Assembly: GCF_034008635.1 (NCBI RefSeq)
Contig: NZ_CP125378.1
Coordinates: 1,044,001 to 1,108,000, forward strand
DNA from: Pseudomonas sp. P8_229
Lineage (GTDB): Bacteria; Pseudomonadota; Gammaproteobacteria; Pseudomonadales; Pseudomonadaceae
Length of the DNA: 64,000 nt
Direction: 5' to 3'
Shown here: positions 8,623 to 18,291 of the stretch, piece by piece
Numbering within the stretch: the first letter of the stretch is position 1
How the letters are laid out: each line of letters starts with the position of its first letter
Translations under genes and position numbers: made by a program
The notes under the pieces: generated by a model
What the model saw: only the letters and a program-made list of their open reading frames with translations
What the model was told of the DNA's origin: nothing
Databases searched by the model: none

Positions 8623-11274
8623 TCAGGCTTCATTGTCCATCCCCGGTTGCGTCTGCAATGGCAGGTGCAGGGTGATGCTGGTGCCGCGTCCGCCGATGCC
8701 GTCGGCGACGCTGATCCGCCCGCCATGCGCGCCGACCATGCCCTGACAGATCGCCAGCCCCAGACCGGTACCCTGGCCACCGCGATCACCACGGGCGGCG
8801 GTGTAGAACATGTCGAAAATTTTCGCCCGCTCGTCTTCAGGAATCCCCGGCCCTTCATCGCTGACCGTGAAGAAGATCTCTTCGGCATTCGCCCCGGCAC
8901 TCAGTTGCAAACGCCCATGGGCAGGCGAGAACCGCGCAGCGTTTTCCAGCACATTGACCAGCGCCTGCTCGATCAACGCTGCATGGACGAACAGCAACGG
9001 CAACTCGGCGGGCACATCGGTGCTGACCTGCAACGGCGCCAGTACTGCACGCAGACGATTGAGCGAACTGCCGACAATGTCGGCAGGCGCCACCCAGTCG
9101 CGCGCCAGCTTCAACGCGCCGTGGCCGAGACGGGTCATGTCCAGCAGGTTCTGGATGTAGCGATCGAGGCGTTCGGCCTCATCACGAGTGCCTTCGAGCA
9201 ACTCGCGGCGATCTTCCAGCGGGATCGCTTCGCCGAGCGCCAGCAAACTATCGATGCTGCCGCGCATGGCGGTCAGCGGCGTACGCAGATCGTGAGACAC
9301 CGAGGCCAGCAGCGCACTGCGCAATTGCTCGGTTTCGCCGTGCAGGCGTGCGGCTTCCAGATCGTCCGCCAGTTGCGCCCGGGCCAGCGCCTGAGCGAGT
9401 GGCTGACTCAACGCGGTGAGCAGGCGTCGACGTTGGCCGCTCAAGGTCTGGCCTTCTTTGGCGCAGACCCCGAGCAGCGCCAGCGGCCCGTCCTCCACCG
9501 ACAGCGGCCACCACCACCAGCGACCGAGCGGCAGCGTGCCGGTGCCCATACCCGCCGGTTGATCGTGTTGCCAGGCCCAGTCGGCGGCGGCACGTTCGGA
9601 TTCGGTAAACTCCAGCGGCCCGCCGGTCTCGACTTTCCAGCCGCCCTGGCCGTCACGGTTGAGCAGGCACAACTGCAGATCGCTCCAGCCATTGAGGTGT
9701 TGCGCGGCGGCGCTGACCACCGCCTGACGGTCGGTGGCGGCGGTGAGTTTGCGCGACAGGTCGAGCAGTTCGGTGGTCTCTTCCTGCGTGTCGCGCAGGG
9801 CCTGCAACTGCCGCCGCTGGCGGGCGGCCAGGTTACCGGTAAGTGCGGCCATCAGCAGGAAGAACAGCAAGGTCAGGACGTCTTCCTCGCGCTGGATGGC
9901 GAAGGAAAAATTCGGCGGAATGAACAGAAAGTCGTATGTCAGAAACGACAACGCCGCGCAGGCCAGTGCCGGCCCCAGGCTGCTGCGCACCGCCACCAGC
10001 AACACCGCCGCGAGGAACACCAGCGAGATGTTCGGCAGCGGCAACACACTCGACACCGCCCACGCCAGCGCACTGGCCAACACCGTGGCAACCAGTGCCA
10101 GTACATAGTCGAACCAGACCAGCGTCGGCGTCGCCCGCAGGCGCGGTTGCGGGTGTTCGTGGTCGTTGTCGAGGACGTTGATTTCCAGCCCGTGAGCCTG
10201 CCGCAGCAAACGCGCGGCGAGCCCGCCACCAAACAGGCGGCGACGCAGACTCGGTCGCGACTGGCCCACCAGCACCAGACTGGCGCGGCGTTCGGCGGCA
10301 TGCTGAATCAAGGTCTTCGCCACTTCACCGGCACGCAGCAACACCACTTCGCCGCCAAGGCGTTCGGCCAACTGCTGGGCATTTTGCAGGCGCAGGCGCG
10401 ACTGTTCATCGCGCACGGTGCCGTTGTCGACATGCACCAGGCTCCACGGCAAATGCCGACGCTGGGCCACGCGGCTGGCGTGCCGCACCAGGCGTTCAGC
10501 CTGCGCATCACCGTCGATGCCCACCAGCAAACGCCCGCGTACCGCCGGAGCAGCCTGACCGAGCTGACGATAGCCTTGCGCGAGATCGTTATCGACCTGC
10601 GCGGCCGCCGTTTGCATCGCCAGTTCGCGCAGCGCCGTGAGGTTGGTCTGGGTGAAAAACGCATCGATCGCTGCCCGCGCCTGTTCCGGCACGTAGACCT
10701 TGCCTTCGCGCAGTCGCTCCAGCAATTCGCGCGGCGGCAGGTCGATCAGCAGCAGTTCGTAGGCTTCCTGCAGCACCCAGTCCGGCAGGGTTTCACGCAC
10801 CTGCACACCGGTGATACCACGCACCTGATCGTTGAGACTTTCCAGGTGTTGGACGTTGACCGTGGTGTAGACATCGATACCGGCGGCGAGCAGTTCCTGA
10901 ATGTCCTGCCAGCGTTTGGCATGGCGGCTGCCGGGGGCGTTGGTGTGCGCCAGTTCGTCCACCAGCACCAGTTTCGGTTTGGCCGTGAGCAGGCCGTCGA
11001 GGTCCATTTCTTCGAGCATCACACCCCGGTATTCCGAGCGCACCAGCGGTTGCTGCGGCAAACCGCCGAGCAGTGCTTCGGTTTCCGCCCGGCCGTGGGT
11101 TTCAACGACGCCGGCGATGATTTTCACGCCTTGGCGCAATTGCGTGTGCGCGGCCTGGAGCATGGCGTAGGTCTTGCCGACACCGGGGGCGGCGCCGAGG
11201 AAGACTTTCAGCCGGCCACGGCCGTCTCGGGGCAGGTCTGCTAACAGTGCGTCGGCGCGGCCGGAGTCGCTCAT
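8623..11274 (-). CDS. kdpD: KdpD, sensor histidine kinase for potassium limitation
   Basis: This 883-residue protein shows the full KdpD plan. The N-terminal KdpD domain has a Walker A (GAAPGVGKT) and DELAHTNAPGSRHAKR. Then follow a universal-stress-like domain (about residues 245-365), four close TM helices (about 395-495), a GAF-like region, the HisKA motif SHDLRTPL with phosphorylated His near residue 660, and a C-terminal ATPase with NAARFSPA, DEGPGIP and GQGTGLGLAI. It senses potassium/turgor at the inner membrane and phosphorylates KdpE. ATG 11274 starts with MSDSGRADALLADL, as in related KdpDs. A palindromic element separates it from kdpC. Confidence 0.95.
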   Translation of the reverse strand: MSDSGRADALLADLPRDGRGRLKVFLGAAPGVGKTYAMLQAAHTQLRQGVKIIAGVVETHGRAETEALLGGLPQQPLVRSEYRGVMLEEMDLDGLLTAKPKLVLVDELAHTNAPGSRHAKRWQDIQELLAAGIDVYTTVNVQHLESLNDQVRGITGVQVRETLPDWVLQEAYELLLIDLPPRELLERLREGKVYVPEQARAAIDAFFTQTNLTALRELAMQTAAAQVDNDLAQGYRQLGQAAPAVRGRLLVGIDGDAQAERLVRHASRVAQRRHLPWSLVHVDNGTVRDEQSRLRLQNAQQLAERLGGEVVLLRAGEVAKTLIQHAAERRASLVLVGQSRPSLRRRLFGGGLAARLLRQAHGLEINVLDNDHEHPQPRLRATPTLVWFDYVLALVATVLASALAWAVSSVLPLPNISLVFLAAVLLVAVRSSLGPALACAALSFLTYDFLFIPPNFSFAIQREEDVLTLLFFLLMAALTGNLAARQRRQLQALRDTQEETTELLDLSRKLTAATDRQAVVSAAAQHLNGWSDLQLCLLNRDGQGGWKVETGGPLEFTESERAAADWAWQHDQPAGMGTGTLPLGRWWWWPLSVEDGPLALLGVCAKEGQTLSGQRRRLLTALSQPLAQALARAQLADDLEAARLHGETEQLRSALLASVSHDLRTPLTAMRGSIDSLLALGEAIPLEDRRELLEGTRDEAERLDRYIQNLLDMTRLGHGALKLARDWVAPADIVGSSLNRLRAVLAPLQVSTDVPAELPLLFVHAALIEQALVNVLENAARFSPAHGRLQLSAGANAEEIFFTVSDEGPGIPEDERAKIFDMFYTAARGDRGGQGTGLGLAICQGMVGAHGGRISVADGIGGRGTSITLHLPLQTQPGMDNEA

Positions 11275-11300
11275 GCTGGGAGTTCTCTCTTCCTGATTGA

Positions 11301-11406
11301 TCGTTCCCACGCTCTGCGTGGGAATGCAGCCCGGGACGCTCTGCGTCCCATAAAAGCAGACGCAGAGCGTCTATTGATGCATTCCCACGCAGAGCGTGGG
11401 AACGAG
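11301..11406. repeat. nested palindromic repeat element in the kdpC-kdpD junction
   Basis: The outer arms TCGTTCCCACGCTCTGCG and the complement are perfect over about 28 bp at each end. Inside are two smaller hairpins, GGGACGC/GCGTCCC and GACGC/GCGTC, all built around the same CGCTCTGCG core. This matches a dispersed palindromic element common in fluorescent pseudomonads. It fills nearly the whole gap between kdpC and kdpD. Confidence 0.85.
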
Positions 11407-11412
11407 CATCGA

Positions 11413-11958
11413 CTACAGCTTTTCCAGCGCCATGTTCAATTCCAGCACATTCACCACCGGCGGCCCCACCAGCGGTTGTTCGATGTGCGCATCGAGCAGT
11501 TGCTGCAAGGTCGACACCGGCAGGTTGCGAGCTGCCGCGACACGCGCCAGTTGATAGGCAATTGCCGCCGGAGGCAAGTGCGGATCGAGACCGCTGCCGG
11601 AGGTGGTCAGCAACGCCAAGGGCACTGGCCCCTGGCCGGGCACCTGCAACTTGTTGGCGTCGTCGATCACCCGTGTGGCCAGCGCCGGATTGCTCGGCGC
11701 CAGGTTGCTGGCACTGCTGGAAACGGTGGCAAAAGCACCCGCCGAAGGACGCGGATGGAACCACGCATCACCGACGAAATCCTGAGCGATCAGCGCCGAG
11801 CCGCGCACCTTGCCGTCGGCATCGTGGACCAGACTGCCGTTGGCCTGTTCAGGGAAAGCGACCTGCGCAACGCCGGTCACCACCAGTGGATAAGCCACGC
11901 CGGTGATCAGGGTCATCAGCACCAGCAGGCTCAGGGCCGGACGTATCATTGTGGACAT
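11413..11958 (-). CDS. kdpC: KdpC, accessory subunit of the potassium-transporting ATPase
   Basis: This 181-residue protein has a single N-terminal TM helix (about residues 9-30, ending in [11 protein letters not shown]) and a periplasmic domain. The family hallmarks are visible: [29 protein letters not shown] and LNMALEKL at the C-terminus. KdpC stabilises the KdpFABC complex in the inner membrane and is needed for high-affinity potassium uptake. GAGG lies eight bases before ATG 11958. Confidence 0.95.
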   Translation of the reverse strand: MSTMIRPALSLLVLMTLITGVAYPLVVTGVAQVAFPEQANGSLVHDADGKVRGSALIAQDFVGDAWFHPRPSAGAFATVSSSASNLAPSNPALATRVIDDANKLQVPGQGPVPLALLTTSGSGLDPHLPPAAIAYQLARVAAARNLPVSTLQQLLDAHIEQPLVGPPVVNVLELNMALEKL

Positions 11959-12012
11959 TGCAAAATCCTCGAATTCGTTGGGCAACTTGGGTGGAGTGTC
12001 AGGGAGATTTCT

Positions 12013-12180
12013 TCCCCCTCACCCCAGCCCTCTCCCCCAAGGGGGGAGAGGGGAAAGGGAGCCGATCCTGGTGTTGTTCAAGACCTGAGCTCGGCTCGGT
12101 ATTTCAGGTCGATCCAGCTCCCGCAAACACCTCGGTCGGTCCCCTCTACCCCAGGAAGAAGGTTTAGGGTGAGGGGTTCT
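12013..12180. repeat. MITE-like element with CCCTCACCC ends, between kdpB and kdpC
   Basis: The gap between kdpB and kdpC starts with CCCCTCACCCCAGCCCTCTC and an internal CCCCC/GGGGG hairpin. It ends with GGTTTAGGGTGAGGGG, so the outer ends are inverted copies of CCCCTCACCC. This type of end is found in short non-coding dispersed repeats of several gamma-proteobacteria. The centre contains no gene. Confidence 0.65.
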
Positions 12181-12187
12181 TTCAGTC

Positions 12188-14251
12188 TCAAACCAGATGC
12201 AGCGCCGTCAGCAGCATGTCGATCGCCTTGATCCCCACGAACGGCACCAGAATCCCGCCCAGTCCGTAGATCAGCAGGTTGCGACGCAGCAATGCCGCGG
12301 CACTCGCCGCCTGCACCCGCACGCCGCGCAATGCCAGTGGAATCAACACCACGATGATCAAGGCATTGAAGACAATGGCCGAGAGGATCGCGCTCTGCGG
12401 ACTGGTCAGGTGCATGATGTTCAGCACGCCCAGTTGCGGATAAATCGCGGCGAACAGTGCCGGCAGAATCGCGAAGTATTTGGCGACGTCGTTGGCGATG
12501 GAAAAGGTCGTCAACGCGCCACGGGTCACCAGCAATTCCTTGCCGATCTGCACCACGTCCAGCAGCTTGGTCGGGTCGCTGTCGAGGTCGACCATGTTCG
12601 CCGCTTCGCGTGCGGCTTGCGTGCCGTCGTTCATCGCCATACCGACGTCCGCCTGGGCCAGCGCTGGCGCGTCGTTGGCACCGTCGCCGCACATGGCGAC
12701 CAGACGACCGTCGTTCTGCTCAAGGCGAATGCGCGCCAGTTTCTTCTCCGGAGTGGCTTCGGCGAGCACGTCATCGACGCCCGCTTCAGCGGCGATGGCC
12801 GCTGCGGTCAACGGGTTGTCACCGGTGACCATCACGGTGCGAATCCCCAGTTTGCGCAGCTCGGCAAACCGCTCGCGAATGCCCGGCTTGACCACGTCCT
12901 TGAGGTGGATCGCACCGAGCAGTTTGCCGTCGGCGCAGACCAGCAACGGAGTACCGCCGCTCTGCGCGATCTTGTCGATTTCCCGCGACAGCGCAGGCGG
13001 CAGATCGGCACGTTGTTGGCCGAGGAAGGCCAGCAGCGAATCCACTGCACCCTTGCGGTAAACGCGGCCCTGATAGTCGACACCGGACAAACGGGTTTCC
13101 GCACTGAATGGCACGGCGGTCAGGCTGTCCAGCGTCGGCTCAGGCTGTGGGTGCAGACCGCGCAGGTATTCAACGATGGATTTGCCTTCAGCGGTTTCAT
13201 CCGCCAGCGAAGCGAACAACGCGCCTTCGGCCAGTTCCCGACCATTCACACCAGGTGCGGCATACACCGCGCTGCAACGACGGTTGCCGAAGGTGATGGT
13301 GCCGGTCTTGTCCAGCAGCAGCACGTGCACGTCACCGGCCGCTTCCACTGCACGCCCGGATTTGGCAATCACGTTCAGCCGTACCAGTCGATCCATCCCG
13401 GCAATACCGATGGCGGACAACAGGCCACCGATGGTGGTCGGAATCAGCGTGACCAGCAGCGCCACCAGGAACACCAGCGGCAGGTTGCCGTTGGCGAAGT
13501 GGGCGAACGGCTGCAGGGTCACCACCACCAGCAGGAAGATCAGAGTCAGACCGATCAGCAGGATGTCCAGCGCCACTTCGTTCGGGGTCTTCTGGCGTTT
13601 GGCGCCTTCGACCAGCGCGATCATGCGGTCGAGGGTCGATTCACCGGGGTTGGCGGTGATCTTCACCAACAACCAGTCGGACACCAGGCGCGTGTTGCCG
13701 GTGACCGCCGAGCGATCGCCACCGGACTCGCGAATCACCGGCGCCGATTCACCGGTGATCGCCGCTTCGTTGACCGCCGCGATCCCTTCGATGACTTCGC
13801 CGTCACCGGGGATCATCTCCCCCGCTTCGACGCGCACCACGTCACCTTTGCGCAGACTGGCGGCAGGCACCACCTGGAAGCTGCCATTGGCCATTTTGCG
13901 CCGTGCGCTGAGGCCTTCGCTACCGGCCTTGAGACTGTCGGCGCGGGCCTTGCCGCGACCTTCGGCCAAGGCTTCGGCGAAGTTGGCGAACAGCACGGTG
14001 AACCATAGCCAGAGGGCAATCTGCGCGGCGACGAAAGTCGGCACGAGGTTGTCCGGAATGAAGCACAGCACGGTGGTGAAGATCGCCGTCAGTTCGACCA
14101 CCAGCATCACCGGCGAGCGCACCAACTGACGCGGGTCGAGCTTGACGAACGCTTGCACCAGCGCCGGGCGCCACAGGGCTGAGATCGCGGTTTTCGGTGC
14201 TTCTGCCGACTTGGTCGGCACCGCAGGTTTTGCAGGAACATGCATATTCAT
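12188..14251 (-). CDS. kdpB: KdpB, P-type ATPase catalytic subunit
   Basis: This 687-residue P-type ATPase has the A-domain ITGES motif, the phosphorylation motif [12 protein letters not shown] (Asp near 313), the nucleotide-domain [12 protein letters not shown] and the hinge [16 protein letters not shown]. About seven TM helices are arranged in the KdpB pattern, including [10 protein letters not shown]. It hydrolyses ATP to drive potassium movement through KdpA. The stop-to-start distance from kdpA is 10 bp, so the two are translated from one message. Confidence 0.97.
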   Translation of the reverse strand: MNMHVPAKPAVPTKSAEAPKTAISALWRPALVQAFVKLDPRQLVRSPVMLVVELTAIFTTVLCFIPDNLVPTFVAAQIALWLWFTVLFANFAEALAEGRGKARADSLKAGSEGLSARRKMANGSFQVVPAASLRKGDVVRVEAGEMIPGDGEVIEGIAAVNEAAITGESAPVIRESGGDRSAVTGNTRLVSDWLLVKITANPGESTLDRMIALVEGAKRQKTPNEVALDILLIGLTLIFLLVVVTLQPFAHFANGNLPLVFLVALLVTLIPTTIGGLLSAIGIAGMDRLVRLNVIAKSGRAVEAAGDVHVLLLDKTGTITFGNRRCSAVYAAPGVNGRELAEGALFASLADETAEGKSIVEYLRGLHPQPEPTLDSLTAVPFSAETRLSGVDYQGRVYRKGAVDSLLAFLGQQRADLPPALSREIDKIAQSGGTPLLVCADGKLLGAIHLKDVVKPGIRERFAELRKLGIRTVMVTGDNPLTAAAIAAEAGVDDVLAEATPEKKLARIRLEQNDGRLVAMCGDGANDAPALAQADVGMAMNDGTQAAREAANMVDLDSDPTKLLDVVQIGKELLVTRGALTTFSIANDVAKYFAILPALFAAIYPQLGVLNIMHLTSPQSAILSAIVFNALIIVVLIPLALRGVRVQAASAAALLRRNLLIYGLGGILVPFVGIKAIDMLLTALHLV

Positions 14252-14261
14252 GATGGATTCC

Positions 14262-15956
14262 TTAGAAGCCCAAGCTCAGGTGTTCGGCGATTGGCCCCAG
14301 CGCCAGGGTCGGCAGGAAGGTCAGGCCGCCCACCAGCAAAATGGTCACGGTCAACAGGGTCACGAACAGCGGGCCGTGGGTCGGGAAGCTGTTCTGGCCG
14401 ATCGGTGCGGTTTTCTTCATTGCCAGGCTGCCGGCCAGGGCCAGTACCGGAAGGATGTAACCGAAGCGACCGATCAACATGCCCAGACCGAGCATCAGGT
14501 TGTGGAACGGCGTGTTGGCGCTCAGGCCACCGAACGCCGAACCGTTGTTCGCGCTGGCCGAGGTGTAGGCGTAGAGCAACTGGCTGAAACCGTGCGGGCC
14601 GGGGTTGCTGATGGTCGCCGCCGGGCCGGGCAACGTCGCCGCGATGGCGCCGAGTACCAGCACGCCCACCGGCATGACCAGCAAGGTCACCACCAGCAAT
14701 TGCACTTCTCGCGCCTGCAGTTTCTTGCCGAGGTATTCCGGGGTGCGGCCGATCATCAGGCCGGCGAGGAATACCGCGATCAGCACGTTGAGCAGCATGC
14801 CGTAGAGCCCGGCACCGACGCCGCCGAAGATCACTTCGCCGACCATCATGTTGACCAGCGCGACCATGCCGCTGAGCGGGTTGAGGCTGTCGTGCATGCC
14901 GTTGACCGAACCGTTCGACGCCGCCGTGGTGGTCACTGACCACAGCACAGTGGCGGTGGTGCCAAAGCGCGCTTCCTTGCCTTCCAGCGGCGCGGTCTGC
15001 TCGACGGCAACGTTGTTCAACGCAGGGTTAGGCTGATATTCGGCCCACAACGAAGTCGCGCCACCGATCAGGAACAGCGCCAGCATGCAGGCGATGATCG
15101 CGCGGCTCTGACGCAGGTCTTTGACGTAGTGGCCGAAGGTGAAGACCAGCGCCACCGGGATCAGAATGATCGACGCCAGTTCGAACAGGTTGCTCCACGC
15201 GGTCGGGTTCTCGAACGGGTGCGCCGAGTTGACACCGAAGAAGCCACCGCCGTTGGTGCCCAGTTGCTTGATCGCAATCTGGCTGGCGGCCGGGCCGAGC
15301 GGGATCACTTGATCGACGCCCTGCATGGTCACGGCATTCACATATTGCGCGAAGGTCTGCGGTACGCCCTGCCACACCAGGTACAGCGCCAGCAGCAGGC
15401 ACAGTGGCAGCAAGCCGTAGAGGGTGGCGCGGGTCATGTCGACCCAGAAGTTGCCCAGGGTCTTGGCCGACTTGCGCCCGATGCCACGGCACAGCGCAAC
15501 CAGCACGGCGAGGCCGGTGGCGGCGCTGACGAAGTTCTGCACGGTGAGACCGACCATCTGGCTCAGGTAGCTGAGGGTCGCTTCACCGCTGTACGACTGC
15601 CAGTTGGTGTTGGTCATGAAACTGACCGCGGTGTTGAACGCCTGAGTCCATTCCTGGCCCGGCAGGTTTTGCGGGTTCAGCGGCAGGTGATCCTGGAACA
15701 ACAGGATCGCGAACAGCAGCAGGAAACCGGCGAGGTTGAACGCCAGCAGGGCCAGCGTGTATTTCTGCCAGCTCTGCTCAGCCTGCGGATCAACCCCGGC
15801 AATGCGATAGCAGCCGCGCTCGACCGGGCCGAGAATCGGCGTCAACCAGGTGCGCTGGCCTTCCATCACTTTGTAGTAGAAGCGCCCGAGGAACGGCGCC
15901 GGCAGCAAGACCACCGCGAAAAACGCGAGGATCAGCCAATAGTCATAACTGTGCAT
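14262..15956 (-). CDS. kdpA: KdpA, potassium-binding channel-like subunit
   Basis: This 564-residue membrane protein has about ten TM helices and the selectivity-filter-like loops of the KdpA family, such as [10 protein letters not shown] and [19 protein letters not shown]. It binds and translocates potassium in the KdpFABC complex. The chosen ATG at 15956 gives the usual start [10 protein letters not shown] and lies nine bases after the kdpF stop; the longer frame upstream would run through kdpF and is rejected. Confidence 0.96.
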   Translation of the reverse strand: MHSYDYWLILAFFAVVLLPAPFLGRFYYKVMEGQRTWLTPILGPVERGCYRIAGVDPQAEQSWQKYTLALLAFNLAGFLLLFAILLFQDHLPLNPQNLPGQEWTQAFNTAVSFMTNTNWQSYSGEATLSYLSQMVGLTVQNFVSAATGLAVLVALCRGIGRKSAKTLGNFWVDMTRATLYGLLPLCLLLALYLVWQGVPQTFAQYVNAVTMQGVDQVIPLGPAASQIAIKQLGTNGGGFFGVNSAHPFENPTAWSNLFELASIILIPVALVFTFGHYVKDLRQSRAIIACMLALFLIGGATSLWAEYQPNPALNNVAVEQTAPLEGKEARFGTTATVLWSVTTTAASNGSVNGMHDSLNPLSGMVALVNMMVGEVIFGGVGAGLYGMLLNVLIAVFLAGLMIGRTPEYLGKKLQAREVQLLVVTLLVMPVGVLVLGAIAATLPGPAATISNPGPHGFSQLLYAYTSASANNGSAFGGLSANTPFHNLMLGLGMLIGRFGYILPVLALAGSLAMKKTAPIGQNSFPTHGPLFVTLLTVTILLVGGLTFLPTLALGPIAEHLSLGF

Positions 15957-15964
15957 AGCCGCTC

Positions 15965-16054
15965 CTAGTTCCGATCCGCGCGCAACAGCGCAACCAACAG
16001 ATAAATGAACAGCCCCACTGCCAGCAGCAGGGACACCCCGTCCAGAACGCTCAT
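15965..16054 (-). CDS. kdpF: KdpF, small membrane subunit
   Basis: This is a 29-codon gene encoding a single TM helix (MSVLDGVSLLLAVGLF, then IYLLVALLRADRN). The length, the single hydrophobic helix with a basic/acidic C-terminus, and its position just upstream of kdpA match KdpF, which stabilises the Kdp complex. It is the first gene of the operon. Confidence 0.9.
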   Translation of the reverse strand: MSVLDGVSLLLAVGLFIYLLVALLRADRN

Positions 16055-16142
16055 GGAAGATCTCCGTGTTACGGCTTATTGCCGCGTGTGGAGGCATTGT
16101 CGGAAAGAAGGCTGTAAAGGAACGAGACCGAGGGTGTTGGCT

Positions 16143-16165
16143 GGGCATAAAGAAAGCGTAAAGAG
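16143..16165 (-). promoter_or_regulatory. candidate KdpE-binding site upstream of kdpF
   Basis: On the minus strand, TTTACGCTTTCTTTATGC contains two TTTAYGC half-sites spaced one helical turn apart. It lies about 90 bp upstream of kdpF. The T-rich direct-repeat layout resembles the E. coli KdpE operator. This is inference from pattern and position. Confidence 0.4.
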
Positions 16166-16215
16166 TGGGTTTATGCGGGCGTTACAGGTGAGTCTTGTGG
16201 TGTCTGGACGGGCCT

Positions 16216-16303
16216 CTTCGCGAGCAAGCCCGCTCCCACAGGGATATGCGTTGTTTGGGCGACCGCATTTCAAAATGTGGGAGCGGGCTTGCTCGCGAAG
16301 ACG
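16216..16303. repeat. REPIN, family B, in the kdpF-eat divergent region
   Basis: Two family B palindromes (GGAGCGGGCTTGCTCGCGA and complement, 16216-16240 and 16277-16300) face outward. The 416-bp gap 16055-16470 thus holds, in order, the kdp promoter side, this REPIN and the permease promoter; no gene is seen in it. Confidence 0.9.
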
Positions 16304-16410
16304 GCAGCACGATCAACATCGCACCCAACTGGCGCACAAAAAGCAGTTATTGCGCCGCGAACATCCCCGATACGACAGCTTTCAACTCATTACGACTTGT
16401 TTCACAGCAA

Positions 16411-16426
16411 TGGCACGCCCACTGCA
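16411..16426 (+). promoter_or_regulatory. sigma-54 promoter of the ethanolamine permease gene
   Basis: TGGCACGCCCACTGCA matches the -24/-12 consensus with GG and GC separated by exactly ten bases, one mismatch in the -12 TTGCA. It ends 44 bp before the permease start. Ethanolamine uptake genes in pseudomonads are known to depend on sigma-54 with an enhancer-binding activator; no such activator gene is in the window. Confidence 0.65.
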
Positions 16427-16470
16427 CACGCCCTCCCCCGAGCTTTCCAAACCGTTCAGGGAGCATGCGC

Positions 16471-17835
16471 ATGAACACACAACTCAAACCCACGCTGGGC
16501 ACCCTGCACCTGTGGGGCATCGCCGTCGGGCTGGTGATCTCCGGCGAGTATTTCGGCTGGAGTTACGGCTGGGGCGTGGCCGGCACGCTGGGCTTTCTGG
16601 TGACCTCGTTCATGGTCGCCACCATGTACACCTGCTTCATCTTCAGCTTCACCGAACTGACCACCGCGATACCTCACGCGGGCGGACCGTTCGCCTACAG
16701 CCGTCGCGCGTTTGGTGAAAAAGGTGGGCTGATCGCCGGGCTGGCGACGCTGATCGAATTCGTCTTCGCACCGCCGGCAATCGCGCTGGCCATTGGCGCC
16801 TATCTGAATGTGCAGTTTCCGGCGCTCGATCCGAAACACGCGGCAGTCGGTGCCTACATCGTGTTCATGACCCTGAACATCCTCGGGGTAAAACTGGCTG
16901 CGACGTTCGAGCTGATCGTCTGCGTGCTGGCGATGATCGAATTGCTGGTGTTCATGGGCGTGGTCGCACCGGCGTTCAGCTTCAGCAGTTTTGCGCTCAA
17001 TGGCTGGGCCGGTTCCGATGTGTTCGGTGCCCCGGCGATTGCCGGGATGTTCGCCGCGATTCCGTTCGCGATCTGGTTTTTTCTCGCCATCGAAGGCGCG
17101 GCCATGGCCGCCGAAGAAGCCAAGGATCCCAAGCGCACAATCCCCAAGGCTTACATCAGCGGCATCCTGACCCTGGTGTTGCTGGCAATGGGCGTGATGT
17201 TCTTCGCGGGCGGCGTTGGTGACTGGCGCACCCTGGCGAACATCAACGACCCGTTGCCGCAGGCGATGAAAACCGTGGTCGGCGACAACTCCGGCTGGCT
17301 GCACATGCTGGTGTGGATCGGCCTGTTCGGCCTGGTCGCGAGTTTCCACGGAATCATCCTTGGCTACTCGCGGCAGTTCTTCGCCCTCGCCCGCGCCGGC
17401 TACCTGCCGGCCTCGCTGGCGAAACTGTCGCGCTTCCAGACCCCGCACCGGGCGATCATCGCCGGCGGCGTGATCGGCATCGCCGCGATCTACAGCGACG
17501 GTCTGATCAACCTCGGCGGCATGACCCTGACCGCAGCGATGATCACCATGGCCGTGTTCGGCGCCATTGTGATGTACATCATGAGCATGCTCAGCCTGTT
17601 CAAACTGCGTAAATCCGAACCCAATCTGGAGCGTACTTTCCGCGCCCCGTGCTATCCGCTGGTGCCGATGATTGCGCTGGTGCTGGCAGTGGTGTGCCTG
17701 ATCGCCATGGCTTGGTTCAATGCGCTGATCGGGCTGATTTTCCTTGGTTTCATGGCGGTCGGCTTCGGCTACTTCCTGCTGACGGGCCAGTTGCGCGCCA
17801 ACGCTCCGGCCGATGCGATGCTGACCGGCCGCTGA
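16471..17835 (+). CDS. eat: ethanolamine permease (APC superfamily)
   Basis: This 454-residue protein has about twelve TM helices and strong APC-family features. These include the first-helix GIAVGLVISGEYFGWSYGWG, typical of Eat-type ethanolamine transporters, TTAIPHAGGPFAYSRRAFG in helix 2-3, and FLAIEGAAMAAEEAKDPKR after helix 6. It should import ethanolamine for use as a carbon and nitrogen source. AGGGAG lies seven bases before ATG 16471, better than the ATG six bases upstream. No ethanolamine ammonia-lyase gene is adjacent, so the enzyme must be encoded elsewhere. Confidence 0.88.
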   Translation: MNTQLKPTLGTLHLWGIAVGLVISGEYFGWSYGWGVAGTLGFLVTSFMVATMYTCFIFSFTELTTAIPHAGGPFAYSRRAFGEKGGLIAGLATLIEFVFAPPAIALAIGAYLNVQFPALDPKHAAVGAYIVFMTLNILGVKLAATFELIVCVLAMIELLVFMGVVAPAFSFSSFALNGWAGSDVFGAPAIAGMFAAIPFAIWFFLAIEGAAMAAEEAKDPKRTIPKAYISGILTLVLLAMGVMFFAGGVGDWRTLANINDPLPQAMKTVVGDNSGWLHMLVWIGLFGLVASFHGIILGYSRQFFALARAGYLPASLAKLSRFQTPHRAIIAGGVIGIAAIYSDGLINLGGMTLTAAMITMAVFGAIVMYIMSMLSLFKLRKSEPNLERTFRAPCYPLVPMIALVLAVVCLIAMAWFNALIGLIFLGFMAVGFGYFLLTGQLRANAPADAMLTGR

Positions 17836-17962
17836 GGGATTTCGGGTACACCGGGCATAACCGGCCTAGAATGGAACCACTGCGAACTCACTTCGCTCAA
17901 AGTGGTATGCAGCGTCGCTGGCGAAATCCTCGCCCGTCGAGCTGCCATTAAGGAGAGCCGTT

Positions 17963-18130
17963 ATGCCCTGGTATGCCTGGTTGATTCTGGTCGTTGCAAT
18001 CGGCTCGATCGTGGGTGGGTTGATGATGTTGCGCGACACCGCCAACAAGGTCGAACTGACCGATGAAGAACGCAAGCGCGTAGCGCAGCGCAATGCCGAA
18101 GCGGACATCAAGGACGCGCAGGATCGCTGA
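17963..18130 (+). CDS. DUF2897 small membrane protein
   Basis: This 55-codon gene is preceded by AAGGAG. It encodes one N-terminal TM helix (WYAWLILVVAIGSIVGGLMM) followed by a charged tail (KVELTDEERKRVAQRN), as in the DUF2897 family of gamma-proteobacteria. Function unknown. It ends right before a strong terminator. Confidence 0.8.
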   Translation: MPWYAWLILVVAIGSIVGGLMMLRDTANKVELTDEERKRVAQRNAEADIKDAQDR

Positions 18131-18132
18131 AC

Positions 18133-18168
18133 GAAAAACCCCGCCGGAACAGGCGGGGTTTGTTTTTG
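18133..18168. terminator. bidirectional intrinsic terminator
   Basis: AACCCCGCC and GGCGGGGTT form a perfect nine-base stem with a six-base loop. It is preceded by an A run and followed by a T run. It ends the DUF2897 transcript. Confidence 0.92.
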
Positions 18169-18291
18169 TAAAGGATTTTACTGACTGCAAGGATCAGGTC
18201 GGACTGAGCAGCGTGCTTTTAAGAAATAGAAGTACAGTCACCATGTCATTTACCTTGGTTAAGATGGCGGTCTTGTTGCGGAGAGTTCCAC

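Noticed and set aside
8647..11244. 865-codon plus-strand open frame opposite kdpD
   Set aside because: It is antisense to a complete KdpD; the composition is Gln/Arg/His-rich with no domain, a typical shadow in high-GC DNA.
12197..14008. 603-codon plus-strand frame opposite kdpB
   Set aside because: Shadow of KdpB, which shows all P-type ATPase motifs.
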